Below, one piece after another: positions 8,243 through 16,449 of a DNA stretch of 64,000 nucleotides (positions are counted from its first letter, which is position 1; each line of letters begins with the position of its first letter). Location: positions 1 to 64,000 of the forward strand of contig NZ_BCTP01000016.1 in the NCBI RefSeq assembly GCF_001571345.1. The letters are read 5' to 3'. A model generated the notes under the pieces. It made no database searches. It was not told where the DNA came from and saw only the letters and a list, made by a program, of their open reading frames with translations. This stretch comes from Komagataeibacter xylinus NBRC 15237 (GTDB lineage: Bacteria > Pseudomonadota > Alphaproteobacteria > Acetobacterales > Acetobacteraceae). The position numbers were made by a program, and so were the translations under genes.

Positions 8243-9205
8243 TTATGAGGGCAGAGGCAGGAACATCGTGGCCATGACCCCGTCCGCACGCCACTGCATG
8301 TCGAACGTGCCCGCGCAGGCCTTGACGATGCGGCTGATCAGGCGCAGGCCCTGCCCGCGCGCGCCGGGTGTTGCCAGGGTGGGCAGGGCTGCATCTTCCA
8401 CCCACTCCAGCCGCACCGCGCCTGGCTTGCCCCGCCAGTGCAGGCTGATGCGCCCGCCCGTGCTGACCGCGCCGTATTTGGCTGAATTGACACATAATTC
8501 CCCAACCACCAGCGCCACGGCATCGGCCGTGCGCCGGTCAAGGGTGAGACCGGGGGGAATATCCAGCGTAAAACAGTTCTCTGTTGCACCGCAGAAGGGG
8601 GTGACCAGCACCTCGATCAGTTCCCGCAGGTCGGCTGCCGTCGTGTCATCATCAAACAGGGACTGCGCGCGGGCCAGCGCCATGATGCGCTGCTCCATAT
8701 CCGCCACGAAGTCACCAAGCCGGGGGTCATTGCCGGCAAAGCGGCGCAGCAGGCTGCACACGATGGTATAGCTGTTGCGCAGGCGGTGGCGCATCTCCCC
8801 GATCATGACCCGCAGGGCTTCGCGGTCGTTCTCGGCCTGGGTCACATCGCGCGATATGCTCAGAAAGCCGATTGGCCTGCCGCCATCATCACATACCTGC
8901 GTTATGCTGACTTCCCACCAGCGCGGGTCTTTCTTGGCCGTGGGGCACGCCCCGCGAAAACGGGCGGTCTCGCCTAGCCGGGCGGAGCGGAAGGCGCTGT
9001 CTATATCGGCCTGGAGCGCATCGGGCCATAGGCTGGCCCATTGCATGCCTGCAACCTGCGTAAAGGAATCAATCTCCATGGCGCACAGGCCATTGGCATT
9101 CATCCAGATCAGGTTGCCATTGCAGTCAAGCAGTTTGACGCAGTCCGTGCTCTGTTCAAGAACGCGAGCCAGATCCGTAGCCGTAAGCGAAGCGCGTGTT
9201 AACAT
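8243..9205 (-). CDS. PAS-domain sensor histidine kinase (HisKA_2/HWE type)
   Basis: 320 residues, no membrane segment, so cytosolic. A PAS domain covers ~10-125 (DCNGNLIWMNANGLCAME at its start, SISRDVTQAE at its end). The phospho-acceptor box is GEMRHRLRNSYTIVCSLLRR (~137-156), then an ATPase domain with N-box VVGELCVNSAKYGA (~238) and the G-box GARGQGLRLISRIV. The His-Arg-x-(K/R)-N pattern places it in the HisKA_2/HWE group common in alphaproteobacteria, often tied to light, redox or general stress signalling. No response regulator is adjacent, so its partner is elsewhere. Confidence 0.85.
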   Translation of the reverse strand: MLTRASLTATDLARVLEQSTDCVKLLDCNGNLIWMNANGLCAMEIDSFTQVAGMQWASLWPDALQADIDSAFRSARLGETARFRGACPTAKKDPRWWEVSITQVCDDGGRPIGFLSISRDVTQAENDREALRVMIGEMRHRLRNSYTIVCSLLRRFAGNDPRLGDFVADMEQRIMALARAQSLFDDDTTAADLRELIEVLVTPFCGATENCFTLDIPPGLTLDRRTADAVALVVGELCVNSAKYGAVSTGGRISLHWRGKPGAVRLEWVEDAALPTLATPGARGQGLRLISRIVKACAGTFDMQWRADGVMATMFLPLPS

Positions 9206-9424
9206 TACCGTACGCTACAGCAAAAAAATCAGCGGCGGAAGGCACGCCACCGGGGAAACGGTTTTTACATGGGCCTGTTCATGGAAGTGACTTCCGGCCC
9301 CGCGGGCTTTATAGAAAGGGGCAACACGGGGCCGGGCGTGGGTGGCACGCACCATCAGGGTTTCTGGCCTTCATCTGGCCCGGTCGGATACGGCCCCGGC
9401 ACCCATACGGATACAGGCGGAATC

Positions 9425-9661
9425 ATGCGATCGATTATAGAACACGTCCGGCAGATCAACGCGGAGCGCACACTGGTCATGAATCTGTGCGCCTGCCTGT
9501 GCGTTGTGGTCATGCTGGGACTTGCCAATCTGGTCTGTCACTACGTGCTGCATACGGACATGTCCTTCCTCATGCCCTGGATGCTGGCGGCCACGGCGCT
9601 GTATTTCTTCATACCCGCGCTGGTGTTGTGGATTGCAACGGGCAACCCCTCGGGCAAGTAA
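9425..9661 (+). CDS. small two-helix membrane protein, 78 aa
   Basis: Begins MRSIIEHVRQINAER and has two hydrophobic segments (NLCACLCVVVMLGLANLVCHYV and FLMPWMLAATALYFFIPALVLWI) divided by a short loop. The ATG at 9425 is chosen because the sequence before it is low-complexity Gly/Pro-rich and unlike a protein N-terminus. Inner-membrane location is likely; the family is not recognised. It is divergent from the histidine kinase and convergent with tpm. Confidence 0.6.
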   Translation: MRSIIEHVRQINAERTLVMNLCACLCVVVMLGLANLVCHYVLHTDMSFLMPWMLAATALYFFIPALVLWIATGNPSGK

Positions 9662-9689
9662 GGATGGAGGGCGGCACGCCGGTGCAGGC

Positions 9690-10334
9690 TCAGGGCCGGG
9701 GCATGAGGGTCCACACGCTTTCCCAGGCCGGGCAGGCGCCTTTCAGGCCGCCGGGCACGGCGTGCCGGGCCACGCGGGTTGGCAGGAATGTCGTGGCGTA
9801 ATACTGGCGCACCATCGTTTCATCCACCGCGAAGGGTGGGCCGGCCCGGCATGATGGATCATATTCCAGGCAGATGAGCAATTGCGGCGCGGCATGGGTC
9901 AGGGCAACGAGGTGTCGGGCATAGGCCACCCGCATGGGAGCGGGCAGGGCAATCAGCGCTGCACGGTCATAGACGGCGTCCACCGCCCCAAGCCGTGCCG
10001 GGGCGAGGTCAAGGATATTGCCAACAAAAACGCAGAGTTTGCCCGCCTCGAAGCGCTCAAGTGCACCAAGGGGCGTGACATGAGGCTCCAGGTCAAGTGC
10101 CGCAAAAAGGCGTGTGACGGCAATACGGCTGAGTTCGCAGCCCACCACCGCGTAGCCCTGTGCCAGAAGCCAGTGAATATCGAGGCTCATGCCGCACAGG
10201 GGCACGAAAACCCGCGCGCCCGCAGGCAGGTGCAGGGCGGGCAGGTAGCGGGTCAGCAGGGCGTTGGGGCGGGGTTCATGAAAGCCGGTCTCGCCGCGTT
10301 CCCACTTCGCCTGCCAGAAAGCTTCGTCCATCAT
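9690..10334 (-). CDS. tpm: thiopurine S-methyltransferase
   Basis: 214 residues, typical of bacterial TPMT. Seen: N-terminal FWQAKWERGETGFHEPRPN, which is the family signature, the SAM-binding FVPLCGMSLDIHWLLAQGY (~44-62), the VVGCELS acidic turn and VDAVYDRAALIALP (~120-133). It methylates thiopurines or, in many bacteria, selenium and tellurium oxyanions, using SAM in the cytosol. Monocistronic and convergent with the 78-aa membrane protein gene. Confidence 0.92.
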   Translation of the reverse strand: MMDEAFWQAKWERGETGFHEPRPNALLTRYLPALHLPAGARVFVPLCGMSLDIHWLLAQGYAVVGCELSRIAVTRLFAALDLEPHVTPLGALERFEAGKLCVFVGNILDLAPARLGAVDAVYDRAALIALPAPMRVAYARHLVALTHAAPQLLICLEYDPSCRAGPPFAVDETMVRQYYATTFLPTRVARHAVPGGLKGACPAWESVWTLMPRP

Positions 10335-10407
10335 ATGCGCCTTTGTGCCAGCAATAATGCTGCCTGTGGTAGCGCGTTCCCTCCGGCGTGAACAGGCAGG
10401 CCCTGCC

Positions 10408-10725
10408 TTATTGCCACGCGCCTGCCTGTGTCATGCATTCTGCAAAAAAGTTGCGGTGCGAGGCCTGGCTGACCCCGATGGTCGTTGCCGTATAGTCACT
10501 GCCGAGCGAACGGCCCTCGCATCCGGCCTCGATGTTACGGTAACGGCTGCTATCGGTCGGGATGGCGGCACGATGCCCCGTCACGTAGCCATAGACTGAA
10601 TTGACATGGTTATGGGCGCGCAGGTGCGCGGGCAGGCCGATATGATAGCTGTGGCTGGCCGCGGGCCGGGGCAGGGCGGCGAGCATCGTGACGGACAGCG
10701 CCACGACGGTGATCCTTTTGAGCAT
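10408..10725 (-). CDS. secreted hypothetical protein, 105 aa
   Basis: ATG 10725 follows GAGG by 8 nt. A clear signal peptide (MLKRITVVALSVTMLAALPRPAASH, about 25 residues, shown in overlapping parts: MLKRITVVALSVTMLAAL and ALPRPAASH) precedes a His-rich mature part (SYHIGLPAHLRAHNHVNSVY) with two cysteines (EAGCEG, FAECMTQ) that could form a disulfide. Periplasmic. No family recognised. The 10726-10850 gap is AT-rich with no ORF. Confidence 0.6.
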   Translation of the reverse strand: MLKRITVVALSVTMLAALPRPAASHSYHIGLPAHLRAHNHVNSVYGYVTGHRAAIPTDSSRYRNIEAGCEGRSLGSDYTATTIGVSQASHRNFFAECMTQAGAWQ

Positions 10726-10850
10726 GAGCAATACCTCGCGTGGGTTTGCAGCACTTGTAAGGAAGTAATGTTACGGCATTATATGCATATAGCGCTTTTT
10801 TGTTTCAAATGGATTATATATTATTCATCTTGTAGCAATAAAAGCCGGTT

Positions 10851-11036
10851 CTACCAGCCCATGTTACCCGGTCCGCCCCAGCCACCGCCCAGACTGCCCC
10901 ATTCGCCCTGCGGGCCGCCATTGCCGTGATCCGATGCCGCGCGCGCATTGTCATCAAGGCGCGGATTGTTGTCCGCGCAGGCGCTCAGTGCGGCAATACA
11001 GGCAAGGAGCAGGAAAAAGCGCGGGACCAGACGCAT
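10851..11036 (-). CDS. small Gly-rich lipoprotein, 61 aa
   Basis: Starts MRLVPRFFLLLACIAALSAC: a lipoprotein signal with lipobox LSAC (Cys ~20). The mature part is Asn/Gly/Trp-rich and disordered in character (GEWGSLGGGWGGPGNMGW at the C-terminus). Short proteins of this kind are common in acetic acid bacteria; the function is unknown. No strong ribosome site is visible, so the start is less certain. Confidence 0.55.
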   Translation of the reverse strand: MRLVPRFFLLLACIAALSACADNNPRLDDNARAASDHGNGGPQGEWGSLGGGWGGPGNMGW

Positions 11037-11203
11037 GGCAGCCGCTACCGGCTTTTCCCACGCATCGGACGCAACCGGGGGGTGCGGCCCCGGCCCAGGT
11101 GGATGGCCGGGCAAGCCGGGACCGCGGGCGCCATCATACGTCATGCCTGTGCGGCACTGTGTGAATAAACCTGACCAAACGTAACAGACCGCAGGCCCTG
11201 TCA

Positions 11204-11701
11204 TCATGACAGCACGCAATCCATTCTGGCGGCGACAAGCGCAAATTGCGCGGGTGCATAGACGCTCACCCCGTGCTGGCGCAGGAGGGCTGCGGTGACT
11301 CCCGTCCCGGCATGGCGCGTGCCGCTGAATGTACCGTCATAAATAAAGCTGCTGCCACATGAAGGGCTGCCATCCATCAGCAGCGCGAGGGCGCAGTGAT
11401 GCTTCCGGGCCAGGGCCAGTGCCAGATGGGCACCCGCCACGAACGCGGCTGATACATCCTGCCCTGTCGCTTCATGAACCTGGCCCAGGCCGTCCAGCAC
11501 GGCGGCACCATCGCGGCCCTGCACAATTTCAGCCGGTGCACGGGGGGTTGTGAGGCCAGCCTGCGTTTCAGGACAGCAGACAATTACACGCCCTTCCGCC
11601 CGCCATCGCGCCAGACCATGCTCCATCAGGGGGCGGGCCGAGCCATCATACCGCACGGGCAGGCCCGCCAGGCAGCCACTGATCAGCAGGTTGGGTTTCA
11701 T
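11204..11701 (-). CDS. DUF523 domain-containing protein
   Basis: 165 residues starting MKPNLLISGCLAGLPVRYDG, with the conserved cysteines of DUF523 (SGCLAG, VCCPE and MDGSPSCGSSFIYDGTFSG). The family's fold and cysteine pattern suggest an iron-sulfur or thiolation role, but no reaction is established. Cytosolic. An AGGG lies ahead of ATG 11701. Monocistronic. Confidence 0.85.
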   Translation of the reverse strand: MKPNLLISGCLAGLPVRYDGSARPLMEHGLARWRAEGRVIVCCPETQAGLTTPRAPAEIVQGRDGAAVLDGLGQVHEATGQDVSAAFVAGAHLALALARKHHCALALLMDGSPSCGSSFIYDGTFSGTRHAGTGVTAALLRQHGVSVYAPAQFALVAARMDCVLS

Positions 11702-12054
11702 GCGGCCCACCCTGCCACGAACGGGCGGCAAGGAAAACCGCCATGGGGCACACGGGCAGGGGCGGGGTGGAAAAACAGAAACGGCAGGAGCCGAAACTCC
11801 CGCCGCATGGTCTTTCTTCATCACGGATGTGTCGACCAACACATACAGACTAGTCTATGGTTGTTATGACATGATGTCATATGAAAAAAATGCAGCCCTA
11901 CCATCCGTTAAAGCATTGTTGAAAAAGCACATCCTTGTCGCGCAGCGCATATGGTTTCGATGCCGGAACATATACTTTGCGGATGCAGCCTTTAAGCTGA
12001 TAAGATGGCCCTGCCTGCGCGGGGCAATCAATGCGGACAGGGCAGCAACATCAT
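11702..12054. other. gene-poor stretch
   Basis: About 350 bp between the DUF523 gene and a pair of small ORFs. GC falls sharply after 11840. I see no convincing ORF, RNA gene or terminator here; it presumably holds divergent promoters. Confidence 0.5.
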
Positions 12055-12201
12055 ATGACGGATGGCAACATGATATTCTGGTATCGATCTGCCCCCGATC
12101 AAGAGAATATCAGGCAAGAAATGCTGGCAAATCAAGGCGTGAGGGTGCACACGCATATCACGAAGCAAGAATTCCTGGCTCGAAGGAACAATGACGCGTG
12201 A
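12055..12201 (+). CDS. possible small soluble protein, 48 aa
   Basis: ATG 12055 to TGA 12199. The peptide is charged (includes RSAPDQENIRQEMLANQG and ends FLARRNNDA) and has protein-like composition. Its stop overlaps a GTG start (GTGA, 12198-12201) of a small membrane protein that has an AAGGA ribosome site, suggesting translational coupling. The upstream ribosome site is weak (AGGG, 12 nt). No family recognised. Confidence 0.35.
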   Translation: MTDGNMIFWYRSAPDQENIRQEMLANQGVRVHTHITKQEFLARRNNDA

Positions 12202-12335
12202 CCCAATGGAATGTGATTTATCAGATTTCCATCGTAATCCGTAACGGCATCCTGCTGTGTTTTTTAACATGGGCGGTGATGCGGCTGGCCATGTGGGCGA
12301 TCGAATTCCTGTTCGGCTCGGGTGGTGAGGAATAA
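12198..12335 (+). CDS. possible small membrane protein, 45 aa
   Basis: GTG start 10 nt after AAGGA, overlapping the preceding ORF by 4 nt. The core ISIVIRNGILLCFLTWAVMR then LAMWAIEFLF would be one long membrane helix, ending in a polar GSGGEE tail. It sits 80 nt before dgt in the same direction and may be co-transcribed with it. Function unknown. Confidence 0.4.
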   Translation: MTQWNVIYQISIVIRNGILLCFLTWAVMRLAMWAIEFLFGSGGEE

Positions 12336-12415
12336 TGGTCGTGCCCCTGCTTCTTGACCGGGGCAGGAGCAGCACGGATGATGGCCCGCATATTGCCACC
12401 AGGGATTGACCGGGC

Positions 12416-13789
12416 ATGCAGTGGAACACGCTTCTCAGAACCGAACGCCTCAACGACCCTGACTACAGGCAGGAAAAGCACCGCCCCGCCTATATGCAGG
12501 ACATGGACCGCATCCTGTTCTCGCCGCCTTTCCGCAGGCTGGCGAACAAGACCCAGGTTCACCCGCTTTATGATAATGACCATGTGCATCATCGCCTGAT
12601 CCACAGCCTTGAGGCCGCGACCGTGGGGCACTCGCTGGGCACCGAAGTGGGGTCATGGCTGGCCGATGACCTCAAGGCCCTCACGGCCGATCAGGTCAAG
12701 GTCGTGGCGGGCCTCGTGCAGACGGCGTGCATGGCGCATGATATCGGCAACCCGCCTTTTGGCCATTCCGGGGAAGAAGCCATCGGGTCATGGTTCAAGG
12801 AAAAATTTGCCGCAGATCGCGATATCATGGGCGATATCCCACCCGCGCAGCGTGTTGAATTCAATGCCTTTGAGGGAAATGCGCAGGGTTTTCGCATCCT
12901 TACCCGCACCGAGATGTACAGGAACAGGGGCGGCATGCGGCTTGCGCTCGGCTCGCTTGGGGCTTTTACCAAATATCCGGTTTCAGCGCCCGTGCGGCTT
13001 AAGGCGGGGGCTGAGGGAGTGGTGGAAGGCACGCCCTATATCGGCCTCAAGAAATATGGATTTTTCGAGAATGACGTGCCCACCTTCGCGCATGTCGCAA
13101 CTGAACTTGGCCTGCGGCGCACGGATGTGCGCGACGGCAGCGGGCAGGTCATCGGCTCATGGTGGCGGCGGCACCCGCTGGCCTTCCTGATGGAGGCGGC
13201 GGACGATATCTGCTACAATATCATGGACCTTGAAGATGCCTTCCTCTCGGAAGATATAAGCTTCGAGGTGGCAACCCGCCTGCTTGGCGCGCTCACCACG
13301 CGCTCGGGCAAGGAATACCCTGAACGCAGCCGTGCCGATATCGTGTCCATCTATCGCGCCAAGGCCATCAGCGGCGCGATTGCCGCCTGCGTGGACGCCT
13401 TTCGTGAGAATTACGCGGCCATCATGGATGGCACTTTCCCGCGCTCACTGGTCGAGGCCTCGCGGCTCGGGGTGGAATTCCAGGACATAAGGCAGGTGTC
13501 GCGGACCGAGATTTTCAACGCGGCGCGCAAGACGGAACTCGAGGTTTACGGGCGCAATGTCGTCTACCGCATTCTTGATGGCCTGCTGCCACTTTTCAAT
13601 GAACTGCGCGCCGTGGAATGGGACTGCACCCGGCTGAGTGCCTATCATGCGCAACTGGTGCGCGCCCTGCGGTTGCCGGTCGCCCATGTCACCAACGCCT
13701 ATGACGCGCTCCATGCGCTGACCGATTTCGTATCGGGCATGACGGATCGCTATGCCGTGAAAGTGGCGGACATGATCGGGCGGCGCTAG
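12416..13789 (+). CDS. dgt: deoxyguanosinetriphosphate triphosphohydrolase
   Basis: 457 residues. An HD-superfamily enzyme that splits dGTP (or other dNTPs) to deoxynucleoside and triphosphate, affecting nucleotide pools and phage resistance. N-terminal signature FRRLANKTQVHPLYDNDHVHHR (~39-60 in total), first metal His in RLIHSLEAATVGHSLG, HD doublet in ACMAHDIGNPPFGHSGE (~103-119) and the distal Asp in AADDICYNIMDLEDAF. Length and the Glu/His-rich N-terminus fit the type found in Proteobacteria. Probably monocistronic or with the 45-aa ORF upstream. Confidence 0.93.
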   Translation: MQWNTLLRTERLNDPDYRQEKHRPAYMQDMDRILFSPPFRRLANKTQVHPLYDNDHVHHRLIHSLEAATVGHSLGTEVGSWLADDLKALTADQVKVVAGLVQTACMAHDIGNPPFGHSGEEAIGSWFKEKFAADRDIMGDIPPAQRVEFNAFEGNAQGFRILTRTEMYRNRGGMRLALGSLGAFTKYPVSAPVRLKAGAEGVVEGTPYIGLKKYGFFENDVPTFAHVATELGLRRTDVRDGSGQVIGSWWRRHPLAFLMEAADDICYNIMDLEDAFLSEDISFEVATRLLGALTTRSGKEYPERSRADIVSIYRAKAISGAIAACVDAFRENYAAIMDGTFPRSLVEASRLGVEFQDIRQVSRTEIFNAARKTELEVYGRNVVYRILDGLLPLFNELRAVEWDCTRLSAYHAQLVRALRLPVAHVTNAYDALHALTDFVSGMTDRYAVKVADMIGRR

Positions 13790-13945
13790 GCTGACTGGCG
13801 TGGCAGGGCATTGGCAAAGCCTGCGCGCATGATCTGAGGGGAACCAATCACGCTTTGACACTGTTCTGCAGGCAGGGAAGAGGGGCTGACGGGTTGATCC
13901 GGTTGCTGCGTTTTCCTGTTTTTCGGGAATACGGAGCGTGCATGC

Positions 13946-15055
13946 ATGAGTTTTCCCTTTGAGGCCCTTGAGGCCTGCCGCGCCGAACTCGAGGCGGAAG
14001 CCAGCACGAATGACGCGCAGGCGATTTTCCCCACGCATGGGCTGGCGCGGCTGCAAGCGCTTGGCGTCCTTTCAGCAGCGCTGCCATTGGCACTGGGTGG
14101 TGCATGGCCCGATGCAACGCCTGCGGCCGCCACCGGCCTGCTGCGCCTGTTGCGTTTGGTGGGGCAGGGCAGCCTGGCGCTTGGCCGGGTGGTGGAGGGG
14201 CATGTCAACGCGCTGCGCCTTGTCAGCCGTTATGGCTCTGAGGCCCAATGCGCCGCTGTTGCAGCCGATGTGCGCGGCGGCGGCCTGCTTGGCGTGTGGG
14301 TGACGGATGGCGCGCATCCCCTGCAACTTGAACAGACAGCGCAGGGCCTGACCTTGCGGGGGCAGAAAGCCTTTGCCTCCGGCGCGGGGCATGTGACACC
14401 GGCGCTGGTTACAGCCCGCACGCAGGCGGATACGACGGTGATGCTGCGTGTTGCTGTAGGGCAGGGCTGTGTCATTCATCCTTCTGTTGGCGGGCTGTGC
14501 GGCATGCGGGGGGCAGGCACGGGGCAGTGCGATTTCGTGGGTCTGGCCGTCACCCCGGAGAACCTGATCGGGCAGGATGGGGACTATCTGCGCCAGCCGG
14601 AATTTTCAGCCGGGGCCTGGCGGGCCATGGCCGTGGCTCTTGGCGGGATTGAACGGCTCACTACCGTGCTGCGCGCGCAGCTTGCCGCGCGGGGGCGGGC
14701 GCAGGCCCCGGCCCAGCTCGCGCGCATTGGCCGGGCGCTGATTGCTGCCCAGACCGCCATGGACTGGACACGCAGGGCCGCTGTGGTCGCCACCATGCAG
14801 GACCGCTACGAGGCGGGTGATGTCACCGCCACCGTCAATCTGGCGCGTATTGCGGTAGAACGGGCGGGGCTGGAGGTGATCGAACTGGCCCAGCGCGGTC
14901 TGGGGCTTTCGGCCTTCATCAGGACAAACGTGGCGGAACGGCTGACCCGCGACCTGGCCACCTATCTGCGCCAGCCCGCCCCGGATGAAACATTATGCGA
15001 GGCGGCTGCATGGTTCACGCAGCGCGACTTGCCACCCACGGAGGCATGTGCATGA
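13946..15055 (+). CDS. acyl-CoA dehydrogenase family protein
   Basis: 369 residues with the alpha/beta/alpha layout of acyl-CoA dehydrogenases: helical N-domain (~1-110), beta domain (~115-215, GVWVTDG and LRGQKAFASGAG), helical C-domain (~225-365) with VNLARIAVERAGLEVIELAQRGLG. The flavin-binding ARG/glutamine signatures are weak and the catalytic Glu is not obvious, so it may oxidise an unusual acyl or amine substrate, or act as a flavin hydroxylase. First gene of an operon with overlapping PIG-L deacetylase (ATGA overlap) and methyltransferase genes. Confidence 0.75.
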   Translation: MSFPFEALEACRAELEAEASTNDAQAIFPTHGLARLQALGVLSAALPLALGGAWPDATPAAATGLLRLLRLVGQGSLALGRVVEGHVNALRLVSRYGSEAQCAAVAADVRGGGLLGVWVTDGAHPLQLEQTAQGLTLRGQKAFASGAGHVTPALVTARTQADTTVMLRVAVGQGCVIHPSVGGLCGMRGAGTGQCDFVGLAVTPENLIGQDGDYLRQPEFSAGAWRAMAVALGGIERLTTVLRAQLAARGRAQAPAQLARIGRALIAAQTAMDWTRRAAVVATMQDRYEAGDVTATVNLARIAVERAGLEVIELAQRGLGLSAFIRTNVAERLTRDLATYLRQPAPDETLCEAAAWFTQRDLPPTEACA

Positions 15056-15780
15056 AAGCCGCCAGCGTGCACGCGGCGTGGCGCAACCTGCCGCTGGTCC
15101 CGCTGGCCGCCATCGCGCCCGGCACGGCACTGATCCTGGCCCCGCATGCCGATGATGAAAGCCTGGGCTGTGGGGGACTGATTGCCGCAAGTTGCCGGGC
15201 CGGGCGGCCGCCTATTGTCGTTATCGTGACCGATGGCGCGGCCTCGCACCCCCATTCACGCCAATGGCCTGCAGTAAGGCTGCGCCAACAGCGGCGGCAG
15301 GAGGCCCTGCGCGCGTTGGCCTGCCTGGGGCTGGAGCCGGAGCGCGTGGTGTTTCTCAACCAGCCCGATGCCTCCACCGCGCATGAGGGGCCGGTTTTTG
15401 ACCATCTCGTGCGGGAGCTGGCCCTTCTGGCTGCACGGCATGGGTGCAGCACGGTTTTTGCGCCATCGCCGCTTGATCCGCATTGCGATCATGAAGCCGT
15501 ATGGAAAATGGGCCTTGCCCTGCACCACCGTCATGCCCTGCCGCTGCTGGCCTATCCGGTCTGGGGCTGGCTTGTGGCGGCAGAGACGGCGCTTGACCTT
15601 GGCCCGCCCGTGGGGGTGCGGCTGGACATTACGCCCTACCGCGCGCTCAAGGCCCGTGCCGTCAGCGCGCATGAAAGCCAGTATGGCGGCCTGATTACCG
15701 ATGACCCCACCGGCTTCAGCCTGCCTGCCAGCCTGCTGGCGGCGCTGATAACGGATTTTGAAGTTTTTCTTGCGCCATGA
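15052..15780 (+). CDS. PIG-L/LmbE family deacetylase
   Basis: 242 residues from ATG 15052 (GGAGG 7 nt upstream; ATGA overlap with the acyl-CoA dehydrogenase stop). Zinc-site motif LAPHADDESLGCGG (~28-41) with the family's A-H-P/A-D-D-E pattern, and a second His segment DPHCDHEAVW (~147). PIG-L proteins remove acetyl groups from N-acetylglucosaminyl compounds, as MshB does for mycothiol and BshB for bacillithiol. Context suggests a glycosylated small molecule or lipid as substrate; this is inference. Confidence 0.87.
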   Translation: MKAASVHAAWRNLPLVPLAAIAPGTALILAPHADDESLGCGGLIAASCRAGRPPIVVIVTDGAASHPHSRQWPAVRLRQQRRQEALRALACLGLEPERVVFLNQPDASTAHEGPVFDHLVRELALLAARHGCSTVFAPSPLDPHCDHEAVWKMGLALHHRHALPLLAYPVWGWLVAAETALDLGPPVGVRLDITPYRALKARAVSAHESQYGGLITDDPTGFSLPASLLAALITDFEVFLAP

Positions 15781-16385
15781 GCGGGGCAAGCTGGCCGCGT
15801 GCCGTGTTCGAGCGCATTCATGCAGATAGCGCCGACCCGTGGGGCGTGGGAAGCCGCCCGTATGAGCGTGATAAATACCGCCGCACCCTTGCGCTGCTGG
15901 CGGGCCTGCGGTTCCATCATGCGCTGGAACTCGGGTGTTCCATTGGCGTCATGACCGCCTGCCTGGCACGGCAGTGCGATCACCTGCTGGCCGTGGATGT
16001 GGCCGAAGCCGCCCTTGCGCAGGCACGGCACCGCTGCGCGAACCTGAAAGGGGTGAGGTTTTATCGCGGGCAGTTGCCTGATGACTTTCCTGAACTACCA
16101 GCAGCGTCGTGTGACCTGATCATTATTTCAGAACTGCTGTATTTCCTTTCACGCGCCGATATTGCGCGGCTTGCGACCCATTGCCTGCGTGTGCGGCAGC
16201 CCCGAGCACCAATCGTGCTGGTCAACTGGACCGGGCCGACCGACACGCCATGCAATGGCAACGAAGCCGCCCGGCGCTTCATAGCGACCTGCCTTGCCGC
16301 CGGGCTGCATGTGACGCATGCCCAACATCATGCGCATTACCGGTTGGACATGCTGGGCCATGTGGCAAAAGCGGCTAATCAATAA
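15777..16385 (+). CDS. class I SAM-dependent methyltransferase (NodS-like)
   Basis: 202 residues, starting in an ATGA overlap with the PIG-L gene. N-terminal FERIHADSADPWGVGSRPYE and SAM motif I ALELGCSIGVMTACLARQ (~52-69), acidic VDVAEAALAQA, and motif IV region CDLIIISELLYFLS. The N-terminus and motif style match NodS, the N-methyltransferase of Nod-factor synthesis that acts after NodC and the deacetylase NodB. Order deacetylase then NodS-like methyltransferase suggests it N-methylates the amine freed by the upstream enzyme. Confidence 0.82.
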   Translation: MSGASWPRAVFERIHADSADPWGVGSRPYERDKYRRTLALLAGLRFHHALELGCSIGVMTACLARQCDHLLAVDVAEAALAQARHRCANLKGVRFYRGQLPDDFPELPAASCDLIIISELLYFLSRADIARLATHCLRVRQPRAPIVLVNWTGPTDTPCNGNEAARRFIATCLAAGLHVTHAQHHAHYRLDMLGHVAKAANQ

Positions 16386-16440
16386 AACAGAAGTTTTTTG
16401 ATGAAGCGTTTTTTAAAAAAGCTTCAAGGAACGTTGCCTT
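16384..16440. repeat. dispersed repeat, copy 2 (partial)
   Basis: Starts on the stop codon of the methyltransferase. It includes AACAGAAGTTTTTTGATGAAGC and TTTTTTAAAAAAGCTTCAAGGAA (each read in parts of at most 20 bases), which match the interior of the full-length copies. It separates convergent genes and could act as a bidirectional terminator. Confidence 0.65.
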
Positions 16441-16449
16441 ATACCTCCA

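Noticed and set aside
12028-12453. 141-codon minus-strand frame upstream of dgt
   Set aside because: Pro/Ser/Arg-rich with no motif; it overlaps two better-supported small rightward ORFs and the dgt start.
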